Shown: positions 8,488 through 16,270 of the stretch, in pieces | How positions within the stretch are numbered: the first letter of the stretch is position 1 | How the letters are laid out: each line of letters begins with the position of its first letter | Origin: Kurthia massiliensis | Lineage (GTDB): Bacteria; Bacillota; Bacilli; Bacillales_A; Planococcaceae | Direction of reading: 5' to 3' | NCBI RefSeq assembly: GCF_000285555.1 | Contig: NZ_HE610999.1 | Location: 1 to 33,323 of the forward strand | Length of the DNA: 33,323 nt | Notes under the pieces: model-generated | The model's database searches: none | Told to the model about the DNA's origin: nothing | What the model saw: the letters and a program-made list of their open reading frames with translations, nothing else | Made by a program: the position numbers and the translations under genes

Positions 8488-8512
8488 AAAAAAGCTGCAA
8501 CTAAGTTACAGC
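8488..8512 (-). terminator. terminator or attenuator hairpin directly before the terD ribosome binding site
   Basis: On the minus strand GCTGTAAC-TTA-GTTGCAGC forms an 8-bp stem with a 3-base loop followed by six T. It starts 9 bases after the stop of the upstream small gene and ends 3-4 bases before the terD Shine-Dalgarno. It probably trims the level of terD message relative to its upstream partner. Confidence 0.65.
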
Positions 8513-8521
8513 CCTCTCTAT

Positions 8522-8899
8522 TTACGCATCATCTTTAATAAAACCAATCCGTTTCGGTGGGACTTCTGGATCTGGGTCGGCTTTTTTCACCGCCATTAAT
8601 AAAAAGCTAATTTGTGAAACGTGTTGGACGAGCTCGATTCGATTACCACTTTCCGTTTGTCCATGGAAATGAATCAAACTCGGATTGTAATAGCCGATGC
8701 CGCTAATATTAAATTGTACAGTTTGCCCGAAGTTTACGAGTTTCACCCCAATTTCATGCGCTTCATCTAGTTCACTTTCAAAGTCTGCAATCATTTCCAT
8801 AATACGTTTATGAAATTCACTCGCTAGATTTTGATCTACTTCCGGCTGTTGCATGACGGCCGCTTTTGCCTGCTCTGTCGGTTTATTAATCATGTCCAT
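8522..8899 (-). CDS. small stress-linked protein of unknown function (possibly DUF6173 family)
   Basis: About 125 residues beginning MDMINKPTEQ. CGGAGGTG lies 5 bases before the ATG at 8899, while an ATG nine codons upstream has no site. The N-terminal half is helical and charged (residues 20-55). The C-terminal half is beta-rich with ISGIGYYNPSLIHFHG and a strand of ELVQHVSQISFLLMAV. There are no membrane segments or obvious catalytic motifs. The pattern resembles the uncharacterised DUF6173 family, but I am not certain. It is preceded by a good sigma-B-like promoter and cotranscribed with terD, so it is best described as a partner of a TerD-type stress protein. The function is unknown. Confidence 0.7.
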   Translation of the reverse strand: MDMINKPTEQAKAAVMQQPEVDQNLASEFHKRIMEMIADFESELDEAHEIGVKLVNFGQTVQFNISGIGYYNPSLIHFHGQTESGNRIELVQHVSQISFLLMAVKKADPDPEVPPKRIGFIKDDA

Positions 8900-8924
8900 G
8901 AAAACACCTCCGCTTTCTTCTCTC

Positions 8925-8949
8925 ATACCCCCGTAATACAGAAAAAAAC
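8925..8949 (-). promoter_or_regulatory. sigma-B-like promoter for the small-partner/terD operon
   Basis: On the minus strand GTTTTT (8944-8949), a 13-base spacer, then GGGTAT (8925-8930), an exact match to the sigma-B -10 consensus. It lies 25 bases before the ATG of the 125-residue gene and partly overlaps the U-tract of the upstream terminator. Confidence 0.6.
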
Positions 8950-8974
8950 AAAAAAGCCACCGAAGTGACTTTTT
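8942..8974 (-). terminator. terminator of the YtxH-like gene with a UUCG tetraloop
   Basis: Minus-strand AAAAAGTCAC-TTCG-GTGGCTTTTT, a stem with one mismatch capped by a stable C(UUCG)G tetraloop and followed by a long T-rich tract. Confidence 0.75.
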
Positions 8975-8985
8975 TATAACAAGGC

Positions 8986-9333
8986 TTATTGCTTTTGAAT
9001 GCCGCCTTCAGGATCTAGTTCTTCTTTTTGTTCGTTGTCGAAATCAAGTGGAGAATTCGATGATGATGAAGCTTCATCTGCTTGTTTCGCAACTTCATCT
9101 TTTACTTCATCTTTCAAATCTGTCACATCGCTTTTTAAGCCCTGTGCTGATTCTTTTACTTCGTTTAGTTTATCAGAAACGTTGTCTTTATTCGTTAAAT
9201 CCGATACTTTACCTTTCGCATCGTTGAACATAGACATTGCTTTTTCACGGTTTTCTGGTTTACGTAAGTATGAAACTGCACCTACTACAAGTGCGCCAAT
9301 CAGTGCTTTCCCCGCTTTGCTATTATTTGCCAT
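8986..9333 (-). CDS. YtxH-like general stress protein
   Basis: A 115-residue protein with a single hydrophobic segment near the N-terminus (KALIGALVVGAVSYL, about 9-23), then a long charged amphipathic helix region rich in Lys, Glu and Asp with repeated VxDLxxEVK patterns (about 30-90), and a Ser-rich acidic tail. This is the layout of YtxH/YhaH-like membrane-anchored proteins, many of which belong to the sigma-B general stress regulon of Bacillales. A GGGAGGA site 6 bases before the ATG supports the start, and a sigma-B-like promoter lies 40 bases upstream. It is a one-gene transcript. The biochemical function is unknown; a structural or envelope-protective role is commonly assumed. Confidence 0.75.
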   Translation of the reverse strand: MANNSKAGKALIGALVVGAVSYLRKPENREKAMSMFNDAKGKVSDLTNKDNVSDKLNEVKESAQGLKSDVTDLKDEVKDEVAKQADEASSSSNSPLDFDNEQKEELDPEGGIQKQ

Positions 9334-9372
9334 ATTAAAATCCTCCCTTTTTTACGTACTCTAATATAAAGA

Positions 9373-9397
9373 TTACCCTGTTTTTGGAAAATTAACC
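9373..9397 (-). promoter_or_regulatory. sigma-B-like promoter of the YtxH-like gene
   Basis: Minus-strand GGTTAA (9392-9397), a 13-base spacer, then GGGTAA (9373-9378), close to the Bacillales sigma-B consensus GTTTAA-N12-15-GGGTAT. Confidence 0.6.
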
Positions 9398-9453
9398 CTC
9401 GATTTCTATAAAAAATGTATAATCAATGTAATACATATTGAGGAGGTACTTTT

Positions 9454-10217
9454 ATGACAAAAATCGCTCTTATTACAGGTGCATCATCGGGCATCGGTGG
9501 TGAAAGACACGACTAGATGAAATATGGATTGTCGCGCGTCGTGCACAACAATTATCTGAAGTTGCCGCACAAATCGATATTCCAGTTCGTCAATTTGCGA
9601 TTGACTTAACGACAGAGGTCGAAGCGTTAGCAACAGCGCTTGACGAAACAAAACCTTCTATTCAATGGCTTATTAATGCTGTTGGGTATGGACCAATGGG
9701 AGCAATTGGTGACTTGCCACTCGGCGTAGAAAAAGGAATGATTCGCTTAAATTGTGAGGCGCTCGTGGCAGTCACACATATCTCACTTCCATATATGACA
9801 CGTGGTAGTCATATTATTCAAGTCGCGTCTATCGCTGGACTTGTGCCCCAATATAACTGGGGTGTATATGCTGCGACAAAAGCGTTTGTACACTCTTATA
9901 GTCGTACACTTCACGCAGAATTGGCACCAAAAGGTATTACTGTAACTGCACTTTGTGCTAGCCCGACAGAAACAGAATTTTTCGATGTTGCTGCACAACA
10001 TGAGACGTTACCATTTTTCGAGAACTTAAAGCGCTTAGATGCTGAAACCGTTGCGATACAAGCACTACGAGATGCGAAACGTGGAAAAGCGGAATCATTA
10101 CCAGGTGTGATGGCAAAATCGTTTAAAATCGTCTCAAAATTATTACCGATTGGACTCGTATTGTTCGTGATGCGTGCCCTTATAAAAAAAGAAGCAACAA
10201 AAAATAATCCACAATAA
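9454..10217 (+). pseudogene. short-chain dehydrogenase/reductase (SDR), frameshifted by an internal deletion
   Basis: An AGGAGGT site and ATG at 9454 begin MTKIALITGASSGIG, a normal SDR nucleotide-binding start, but this frame hits a stop at 9514-9516. From about 9504 the SDR sequence continues in another frame as TRLDEIWIVARRAQQLSE and runs to 10217 with the catalytic Ser (VASIAG) and the YAATK Tyr-Lys pair. The helix that normally joins GIG to the second strand (roughly 10-15 residues) is missing, so a deletion not divisible by three near 9497-9505 is the simplest cause. Initiation at the internal ATG (9696) would give a protein without the cofactor site. A TATAAT at 9418-9423 shows the promoter may survive. 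A sequencing error cannot explain the missing helix by itself. Confidence 0.8.
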
Positions 10218-10258
10218 AAAAAGAACGATACAGAAAATGTTTCGTATCGTTCTTTTTT
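10217..10258. terminator. bidirectional terminator between the SDR pseudogene and the DUF2382 gene
   Basis: 15-bp stem (AAAAAAGAACGATAC / GTATCGTTCTTTTTT) with a 12-base loop and T-runs on both strands, between converging genes. Confidence 0.82.
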
Positions 10259-10265
10259 GCGTTAT

Positions 10266-11366
10266 CTAAAAGCCGCGATCTTTATCCTTCGTCGGATCAA
10301 AACCAGTCGCATGCTCTACTGTATCGTCTTGTAGTGTATTCGTCGTATCTTTAATGTCCGCTTCTTCACGACGAACTGTTTCTGAAACCGTTTCTGTATC
10401 TTGAACTTTTCGCTTACCGACAACAATTTCTTCCGTGACAACGTCTCTTTTTGTCACTTCCACTTGTTCTTCCGTCACAGGAATATGAATGCTACCATCT
10501 TCCTCATAAGCATCTGTTTCACCTGTATGTGGATCGACCGTCGAATCTGTCGCTGCCTGATTTACAGGACGACGCTCAATAAATACTTCTTCACGTTCAA
10601 CTGGAACATCAAACGTTTGCTCTTCTTCTACTACATGTTTATCAACTTGGACTTCACCCGTTTGCACGCGCTTTTTGTCGACTTCTAATTGTTCTTCATG
10701 TAGTGCTAAACGTTGCTCGTCCGTTGTATGATCACTTGTTGCATGATTATTTGTCGTACGATCTCCAACGTTCGGTGCCGTCGAATCAACGTCTAATGGT
10801 TTTGTATCATGTAGATTGTGTGCTTCTGCCCCTTGCACCGTTTCTTCATTGTTATAGCCAACTGGTTTCGTTTCATCTAGCTTTTGTTGGTCTGATAGTT
10901 GAGACGGGTCATAGCCAATTGGTTTCGTTTTGTCGAGTGTGCTGTCTAAATTTCTTGGCTCGTCTAACGTTTCATCTGCAGCACCCGATGTCGTATCATA
11001 AGCATGCCCATCACCTTCGTAATAGCGGCCGTAATCTTTATCAACATATAATAGGTATTTACCTGTGCGTAGCTCCTCATAGTAGCGGTCGCGATCTTCA
11101 TGAGAAATGCCCATTTGGTCGAATTCTGGATCACGTCGTTGATCATCACCACTCATAAAGGACTTGAATTTTTCCCACCATGATCCTTCATTGTTATCAT
11201 TTTTATATTCAGCAGAGCCGCGATACATTGATAACTTATCGTTCTCATTTGACACAATATACATATCTTCATCGTTATAACCTTGGTCTCGAAGGCGATC
11301 CATTTCCGCTTGCAATGTTTCTTCCGTATCGTAAATACCGTGCAGTTTATTATTACTTGTTTCCAT
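10266..11366 (-). CDS. YflT-domain / DUF2382 (YsnF-AvaK) stress protein
   Basis: A 366-residue soluble, very acidic protein with two recognisable parts. Residues 8-112 resemble the YflT/GSP17M general stress domain (HGIYDTEETLQAEMDRL, YVDKDYG). Residues 222-340 are a DUF2382 (YsnF/AvaK) domain with the repeated EEQLEVDKKRVQTGEV / VTEEQVEVTKRDVVTEEI pattern. Between them is a linker with three degenerate copies of LDxTKPxGYD (144-153, 163-172, 185-194). Such proteins are induced by general stress in Bacillales, but no biochemical role is established. The ribosome binding region is poor for the canonical motif (GGGGG about 12 bases from the ATG). A candidate sigma-B promoter lies about 65 bases upstream. 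It is a single gene closed by a terminator. Confidence 0.85.
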   Translation of the reverse strand: METSNNKLHGIYDTEETLQAEMDRLRDQGYNDEDMYIVSNENDKLSMYRGSAEYKNDNNEGSWWEKFKSFMSGDDQRRDPEFDQMGISHEDRDRYYEELRTGKYLLYVDKDYGRYYEGDGHAYDTTSGAADETLDEPRNLDSTLDKTKPIGYDPSQLSDQQKLDETKPVGYNNEETVQGAEAHNLHDTKPLDVDSTAPNVGDRTTNNHATSDHTTDEQRLALHEEQLEVDKKRVQTGEVQVDKHVVEEEQTFDVPVEREEVFIERRPVNQAATDSTVDPHTGETDAYEEDGSIHIPVTEEQVEVTKRDVVTEEIVVGKRKVQDTETVSETVRREEADIKDTTNTLQDDTVEHATGFDPTKDKDRGF

Positions 11367-11430
11367 GTTCTTCTGCCCCCAATTATTTGTTATTTGATTT
11401 GTTCATGCTATTGTTTAACTTACACAATAC

Positions 11431-11457
11431 ATATGCCTTTTTTTGATAATTTTAAAC
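11431..11457 (-). promoter_or_regulatory. possible sigma-B promoter of the YflT-DUF2382 gene
   Basis: Minus-strand GTTTAA (11452-11457, perfect -35), a 15-base spacer, then GCATAT (four of six matches to GGGTAT). Weaker than the other sigma-B-like sites here. Confidence 0.35.
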
Positions 11458-11616
11458 AAAAAGAACAAAAAAATATCCTTTTTACCCGTTTGAATGCTTT
11501 TTCATATAGTCAAAAATATATAGTACGTTTTAAAAAATACTCTTAAAAAAGAAAGGTTTTTTCCATTTTATGTAGAATATAAGAATATGTACGATATATT
11601 TCGAGGAGGGATTTAC

Positions 11617-12174
11617 ATGAGTAAAAAAGTGTTAATCATTGCCGGTGATGCCGTAGAAGCATTAGAAATTTATTATCCGTATTATCGTTGTTTAGAGGCT
11701 GGATACGATGTAACAATCGCAGCCCCATCAGCAAAAAAAATGCAAACAGTTTTACATGACTTTGTCGATGGCATGGATACGTATATTGAGCGTCCCGCTT
11801 ACGGATTGGACGCACAAGCAGCGTTTGAAGATATCCAACCAGAAATATATGACGGCTTGATTATTCCCGGTGGTCGTGCGCCCGAATATATTCGCTTAAA
11901 CGAACACGTACCGAATATCGTAAAACATTTCTTTGAAGCACAAAAACCAATTGCAGCCGTTTGCCACGCCGCACAAATTTTTGCAACGATCCCTGAAGTA
12001 CTAGAAGGTCGCGAACTGACAGCGTACATCGCATGTAAACCAGAAGTGAAAGTCGCAGGCGGTACTTACATTGAAGAAAACTTACACGTTGATAAAAATC
12101 TTGTCAGTGGACATGCTTGGCCAGATCTACCAGGTTTGATGAAAGCGTTTGTGGGGTTATTAGAGAAAGCGTAG
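11617..12174 (+). CDS. DJ-1/PfpI family protein (protease I/deglycase-like, YfkM type)
   Basis: A 185-residue DJ-1/PfpI protein with the motifs of the PfpI branch: the conserved acidic residue in GDAVEALE (E14), PGGRAPEYIR (84-93) and the nucleophile elbow AVCHAAQIFA with Cys116 followed by His117. Members have been described as proteases, deglycases or general stress proteins such as B. subtilis YfkM; which applies is debated. The ATG at 11617 is chosen because GAGGAGG lies 7 bases upstream; an in-frame ATG ten codons earlier has no site. A weak sigma-B-like pair, GTTTTT-N13-GAATAT, lies at 11556-11580. It is not closely similar to the other DJ-1 protein at 1976-2566. Confidence 0.85.
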   Translation: MSKKVLIIAGDAVEALEIYYPYYRCLEAGYDVTIAAPSAKKMQTVLHDFVDGMDTYIERPAYGLDAQAAFEDIQPEIYDGLIIPGGRAPEYIRLNEHVPNIVKHFFEAQKPIAAVCHAAQIFATIPEVLEGRELTAYIACKPEVKVAGGTYIEENLHVDKNLVSGHAWPDLPGLMKAFVGLLEKA

Positions 12175-12246
12175 TTATTCATATATAGAAAAAAACAGTT
12201 ATCGATGTTTGGAACTGATCTAAAATCTGAGACAACATAAAAAGAG

Positions 12247-12287
12247 AAAGACACTTTCAAGGTATAAAAACTTTGGAGGTGTTTTTT
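12247..12287 (+). terminator. terminator-like hairpin after the PfpI gene, overlapping a ribosome binding site
   Basis: 14-bp stem with wobble pairs (AAAGACACTTTCAA against TTGGAGGTGTTTTT), a 12-base loop and six T in the 3' arm and tail. The 3' arm contains GGAGGTG, spaced 7 bases from the ATG at 12289. Confidence 0.5.
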
Positions 12288-12288
12288 A

Positions 12289-12375
12289 ATGGGCAAAAAA
12301 TGGTCGAATTACGATAGGCTGTTCTACCATGATCATCTCTCCTCATCAATATGTATTTTTCCTATTGTACAGTAA
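12289..12375 (+). CDS. 28-codon open frame with a strong start site, likely a gene remnant or leader peptide
   Basis: ATG with GGAGGTG at an ideal 7-base spacing opens a short frame, MGKKWSNYDRLFYHDH and 12 more residues, ending TAA in the 5' edge of the next terminator. The first half looks like genuine coding sequence; the Ser-rich end looks random. No promoter is evident apart from readthrough through the hairpin that hides its ribosome binding site. It may be the 5' stub of a deleted gene. No family is recognised. Confidence 0.25.
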   Translation: MGKKWSNYDRLFYHDHLSSSICIFPIVQ

Positions 12376-12415
12376 AACACCCACAACTGCGATGTATAAC
12401 AGTTGTGGGTGTTTT
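12374..12415. terminator. strong bidirectional terminator
   Basis: Perfect 16-bp stem (AAAACACCCACAACTG / CAGTTGTGGGTGTTTT) with a 10-base loop. It ends the alcohol dehydrogenase transcript on the minus strand and any readthrough from the PfpI side. Confidence 0.88.
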
Positions 12416-12421
12416 TGGCTA

Positions 12422-13627
12422 TTATGGCTCTGCTTTTACCGATTGATAAATATAATGCATTTCACTTTCGTTCATAATTTTCGGCACTGGATAAAGTGGA
12501 TTTGCTTCTGCCAAAGCGCGTTTCACCATTTCTGGGATATCCCGATTTTGAATACCTTCCAATTTATCAGGAATATGCATATCAGCATTTAATTGTTTAA
12601 TCGCCGCAATAAATTTTATCGCACGTACTTCATCACTATCGTGATCATCACCAATATTCACGAGCGCTGCCAATTCAGCAAGCGGTTGATGAACGGTATC
12701 GCCATAAAACTCTAGCACGTACGGTAACAATACAGCATTTGCGAGCCCATGTGGAATTTGATAATATCCACCAAGTGTATGAGCAATCGCATGGACATTG
12801 CCGACGAAAGCACGCGTAAACGCAACACCTGCTAAATAAGCTGCTTTCTGCATTTGCCCACGCGCATATATATTGTCTGGGTGTTGGTACGTTTCGTATA
12901 AATGTTTAAAAATTAAGACGACCGCTTCTTTACTCGCTACAATCGTTTCGTTCGTATTACTGCGGCCAATATACGCTTCAACAGCATGTGTCAATGCGTC
13001 CATTCCTGTCGTCGCTGTTACAAACGGCGGCAATTTCACTGTTAATAACGGATCGAGTACCGCGACATGTGGAATGAGTACCGGGTCCATAATTGCATAT
13101 TTCTCATGTGTTTCACTATTCGATACAACAGCCGCAACTGTAGCCTCGCTCCCTGTGCCGGAAGTCGTTGGAATCGCATAAAATGGTGGCATTTGTTTAC
13201 GCACTTTCATGACACCTTTTAATTGTGGAATCGTCGCTTTCGGTCGCGCAATAAGTGCGGCAACCCCTTTTGCGCAGTCCATTGGTGAACCGCCACCAAA
13301 CGCGATAATGCCCTGACATTGATGCGCATCATATCGTGCACGAGCCGCCTCAATATTATCAATCGTTGGATTTGGTACCGTTTCATCATAAAGTGTCACT
13401 TGAATATTCGCGGCGTGTAACTGTTCGATCAACGTATCGACAAACCCCGTTGACATTAGCCCTTTATCTGTCACGAGCAAAACGTTCGTTACTTGATCTT
13501 GCAAAATACGAGCCGGTAAGCGCGATAAACTATTTTTCCCCTGCAATAATTCCGGCTTACGATATGGCATCATCGTCGAAACGATTTTAAATGCGCGTTG
13601 AAAAGCGCGACAATAAGCTTTATACAT
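12422..13627 (-). CDS. iron-containing (group III) alcohol dehydrogenase
   Basis: A 401-residue group III alcohol dehydrogenase. The NAD(P)-binding loop is GGGSPMDCAK (111-120), the signature PTTSGTGSEA is at 153-162, and the metal ligands, by spacing to E. coli FucO, are D210 and H214 (GMDALTHAVEAY), H279 and H293 (the HG of IPHG). The family oxidises alcohols or reduces aldehydes in the cytoplasm; substrates range from short alcohols to 1,3-propanediol and methylglyoxal, and cannot be chosen here. A GGGAGGA site 7 bases before the ATG fixes the start. It is a single gene between its terminator and the converging end of the glycosylation operon. Confidence 0.93.
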   Translation of the reverse strand: MYKAYCRAFQRAFKIVSTMMPYRKPELLQGKNSLSRLPARILQDQVTNVLLVTDKGLMSTGFVDTLIEQLHAANIQVTLYDETVPNPTIDNIEAARARYDAHQCQGIIAFGGGSPMDCAKGVAALIARPKATIPQLKGVMKVRKQMPPFYAIPTTSGTGSEATVAAVVSNSETHEKYAIMDPVLIPHVAVLDPLLTVKLPPFVTATTGMDALTHAVEAYIGRSNTNETIVASKEAVVLIFKHLYETYQHPDNIYARGQMQKAAYLAGVAFTRAFVGNVHAIAHTLGGYYQIPHGLANAVLLPYVLEFYGDTVHQPLAELAALVNIGDDHDSDEVRAIKFIAAIKQLNADMHIPDKLEGIQNRDIPEMVKRALAEANPLYPVPKIMNESEMHYIYQSVKAEP

Positions 13628-13705
13628 CCGTTATCCTCCCTCACCCTTTTTAACCATTTTATTACATTTACCAAACAAAATCACGTATAACTCACATAAA
13701 TGCGC

Positions 13706-13738
13706 AAAAGCCCGACCCTACTACAGAGTCGAGCTTTT
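13706..13738 (-). terminator. terminator of the GT2-GtrA-YfhO operon
   Basis: Stem AAAAGC(c)CGAC / GTCG(a)GCTTTT with one mismatch and an 11-base loop containing the yfhO stop codon; TTTT follows on the minus strand. The last codons of yfhO form one arm. Confidence 0.6.
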
Positions 13739-16270
13739 CCGACGAATCCACCGCGTCATCGTAAATATGATCGCAGCGATTAGGGATAGCCAAGCAACGT
13801 ACGGCCAATAAGGTGGTAAATAATGTAGCGTCACCTTATGTTGCCCTGCTGTCAGTGGCACACCGACAAACGCATAGTTCACTTTTTCAACATCTACACG
13901 TTCACCATCAATCGTGGCACGCCAGCCTTTTTCATACGGAATCGATGTTGCTAACACATCGCCTTCTTCAGCCGTAACCGTACCGTACACATCGCCATCA
14001 TCCCAAGTCATTTGCGCAGCTTCCGTTCGTTGAAGTGCACGTTTTAATGTACGACCGTCTTCTTCATAAACGGCGACATCGCGGAAACGATATGTTCCTT
14101 TCGGCAACGTTACGCGAATGTGGTCATCTGCTTTTACCGCAAGTGTGAGCGTATTCGCATTCGTTCGATAAATAGAATCTGACTTTTTACGTGTCGTATA
14201 ATATTCATTCGCACGTATCGCGAAGCCATCTTTATGACGAATCCCTTCAATATAAAATGTCATATATAACGTTTTTGCACGTTTAGACGGATTCACTTGC
14301 ACATCTACGACACCTTCTGCCTCATCAATTTGAAGCGTTTGCTGATCCCACGAACCACCGGTAATAGCTATGTCATGGTCTAAACGTTTAACTGGTGGTG
14401 GGGAAGCTTGCCCTTCTTCGCGAATCACTCCATTTAGCATCGCATGTTCTTTTGCTAAAATAGGTGCATCTGCAAGCGCCGCTTCATCATAACTCGTTTT
14501 CGCCACGCGGAATGCTGGCAATAACTGTTTCGTTTCGTAAACGCGATATTGGTCGCTCTCTTTTACGAGTTTATAGCCGTCTGGTACAGCATCATTTGAC
14601 GACGCACGCATATAAAATTGCACTTGTGATAACGCCATTAAATTGGCACGACTGCCGAGCGTACCGTAACGGCTCACACTTTCACGCGTCATATCAATTT
14701 GTAAATCGTCCCAGTAAAAGTACAACAAATGACCATTTAAAATACTTGAATAGACGCTCGTTCCGTTAAAGTTTTGAATGATTGGTGTATTATTACGCAG
14801 CGGTGCCATCCAATCAATTCTGTAATCGTCTTGATCGAGATGATTTTTCATCCAATCAACGAGCTGTTGTTGCTCAGGAGCATTGTAACGCTCAGAATCC
14901 ATAAACGTTTTCGTTGCGACACCATCACCCGCTTGCGTCAACGTATAGCTAAAATAATTTGCCTGCAATAAACTCGCAATAATAATACTACCTGCAAACA
15001 ATGTAGCCGACCATTTGCAAATATAAAATAGCAGAAAGAAGACAAGCCAACAAATCGTGCCAATTGCTAGTGGCCATGCGATATTATATTGCGGCGTTAA
15101 CTGCTCAAAGCCAAACCACACAGCTAAAAAGGTGATGATGCCCAACAATGGACCTTTTTGATATTGCCATTGTTTCACGTTATGTAGCGCGAATGTCAAC
15201 ATAACACTAAAACTTAAAATAATGAGTGACTCCCAGCGCTGTTGGGGTGCAGAAAAGCCATTAAACATACTACCGACATACGGAATAAAATGCCCAACGA
15301 GTCCGAGTACGGCGATTATTGCAAACAAACGGTATGTACGCACACGATACAAGTGACGAATGAAAAATAAAATAAAAATAAAGACAGGTAACCATAAAAC
15401 GCGTGGGTTCATAAGAATATCGTCATTGATATCGAGCCATTCAATCGGATCTTGAAATGGTGGACGCACATTATTTAAAAAACTTTGCGCGGCAGGAATG
15501 AACGCAAATAGCGACATGCAAGCACCGAGCAAGCCAAAGCCGATGTACCGAAGCAATTGTCCTTTTTTTGTCTGTTCATTTTCTGACAAACGATAAAAGA
15601 GACGAATGACGATGTAAATGCCGCCAATCAGTAACGTCATATACGCTAAATAAAAATTACTAATCATCACCGCAGCGACAGCGAGCGTAAACAGCGTACT
15701 CGATTCACGGCGAATAATTTTTTCAATGCCTAATAGTAGAAGCGGTAACCAAAACATTTCATCCGTTAAAATGTCCCAATATAGTTCATGACGGAAAAAA
15801 AATGGACTGACCGCATAAAAAACGGCCGCTACATACGCTGCTTTCGGCATATTGGAAACTTTCCGTAAAAATAAAAAGGCAATATACATAATAGCGGTTT
15901 GCTTAACGATACTCATCGGTAACACGAGTGCTAACCAATAATTCACATCAATCGTAAGTGGTACGACTTGTGACACGAGCCACGTGCCGGCAACCCATGG
16001 CAAGAAAAATAAGTTCGTTGAAAAATAATACGCGAGTGAGCTAAAGAAATCGCCACCGAGCCCGAAATCTGCCGCATAGAAAAAATCACCCGTTGCATAT
16101 TTTTCATAAATAAATTGTTTAAATGGAAGCATTTGCGATAGCCCATCATTAATCCCTTTCATATACGAACCGTTCGTACTACTAATGATGAAAAAGAGAT
16201 GGGCACATAAAGAAAGAACCATCATACTGAAAAGCATGATGGCTTGAGCATACTTACGCCTTTGAAACAC
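13721..16270 (-). CDS. yfhO: YfhO family multi-pass membrane glycosyltransferase-like protein
   Basis: About 849 residues with roughly 12 N-terminal TM helices (residues 10 to about 430) and a large extracytoplasmic C-terminal domain (about 460-815) with the family signature SIPYEKGW..TIDG and GQHKVTLHYLP, then a final TM helix. In B. subtilis, YfhO acts with the GT2 enzyme CsbB and a flippase to place GlcNAc on lipoteichoic acid outside the cell. Here the two partners lie directly upstream. The start is the GTG at 16270 because CGAGGAGGA lies 7 bases before it; an ATG at 16291 has no site. The gene overlaps the end of the GtrA gene by 17 bases, so translation is coupled. The exact sugar and acceptor are inferred from the family. 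Confidence 0.88.
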   Translation of the reverse strand: MFQRRKYAQAIMLFSMMVLSLCAHLFFIISSTNGSYMKGINDGLSQMLPFKQFIYEKYATGDFFYAADFGLGGDFFSSLAYYFSTNLFFLPWVAGTWLVSQVVPLTIDVNYWLALVLPMSIVKQTAIMYIAFLFLRKVSNMPKAAYVAAVFYAVSPFFFRHELYWDILTDEMFWLPLLLLGIEKIIRRESSTLFTLAVAAVMISNFYLAYMTLLIGGIYIVIRLFYRLSENEQTKKGQLLRYIGFGLLGACMSLFAFIPAAQSFLNNVRPPFQDPIEWLDINDDILMNPRVLWLPVFIFILFFIRHLYRVRTYRLFAIIAVLGLVGHFIPYVGSMFNGFSAPQQRWESLIILSFSVMLTFALHNVKQWQYQKGPLLGIITFLAVWFGFEQLTPQYNIAWPLAIGTICWLVFFLLFYICKWSATLFAGSIIIASLLQANYFSYTLTQAGDGVATKTFMDSERYNAPEQQQLVDWMKNHLDQDDYRIDWMAPLRNNTPIIQNFNGTSVYSSILNGHLLYFYWDDLQIDMTRESVSRYGTLGSRANLMALSQVQFYMRASSNDAVPDGYKLVKESDQYRVYETKQLLPAFRVAKTSYDEAALADAPILAKEHAMLNGVIREEGQASPPPVKRLDHDIAITGGSWDQQTLQIDEAEGVVDVQVNPSKRAKTLYMTFYIEGIRHKDGFAIRANEYYTTRKKSDSIYRTNANTLTLAVKADDHIRVTLPKGTYRFRDVAVYEEDGRTLKRALQRTEAAQMTWDDGDVYGTVTAEEGDVLATSIPYEKGWRATIDGERVDVEKVNYAFVGVPLTAGQHKVTLHYLPPYWPYVAWLSLIAAIIFTMTRWIRRKSSTL

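Noticed and set aside
10703..11158. 151-codon plus-strand open frame
   Set aside because: Antisense to the YflT-DUF2382 gene, His/Leu/Tyr-rich shadow translation without a start site.
1976..12174. The two DJ-1/PfpI genes as a recent duplication
   Set aside because: They belong to different branches (CTGALLLA versus CHAAQIFA elbows) and share little sequence outside the fold motifs.
13628..13690. Possible sigma-B promoter before the alcohol dehydrogenase (GTTTGG-N15-GGTTAA)
   Set aside because: Both boxes match only four of six positions, and the -10 would sit too close to the ribosome binding site.
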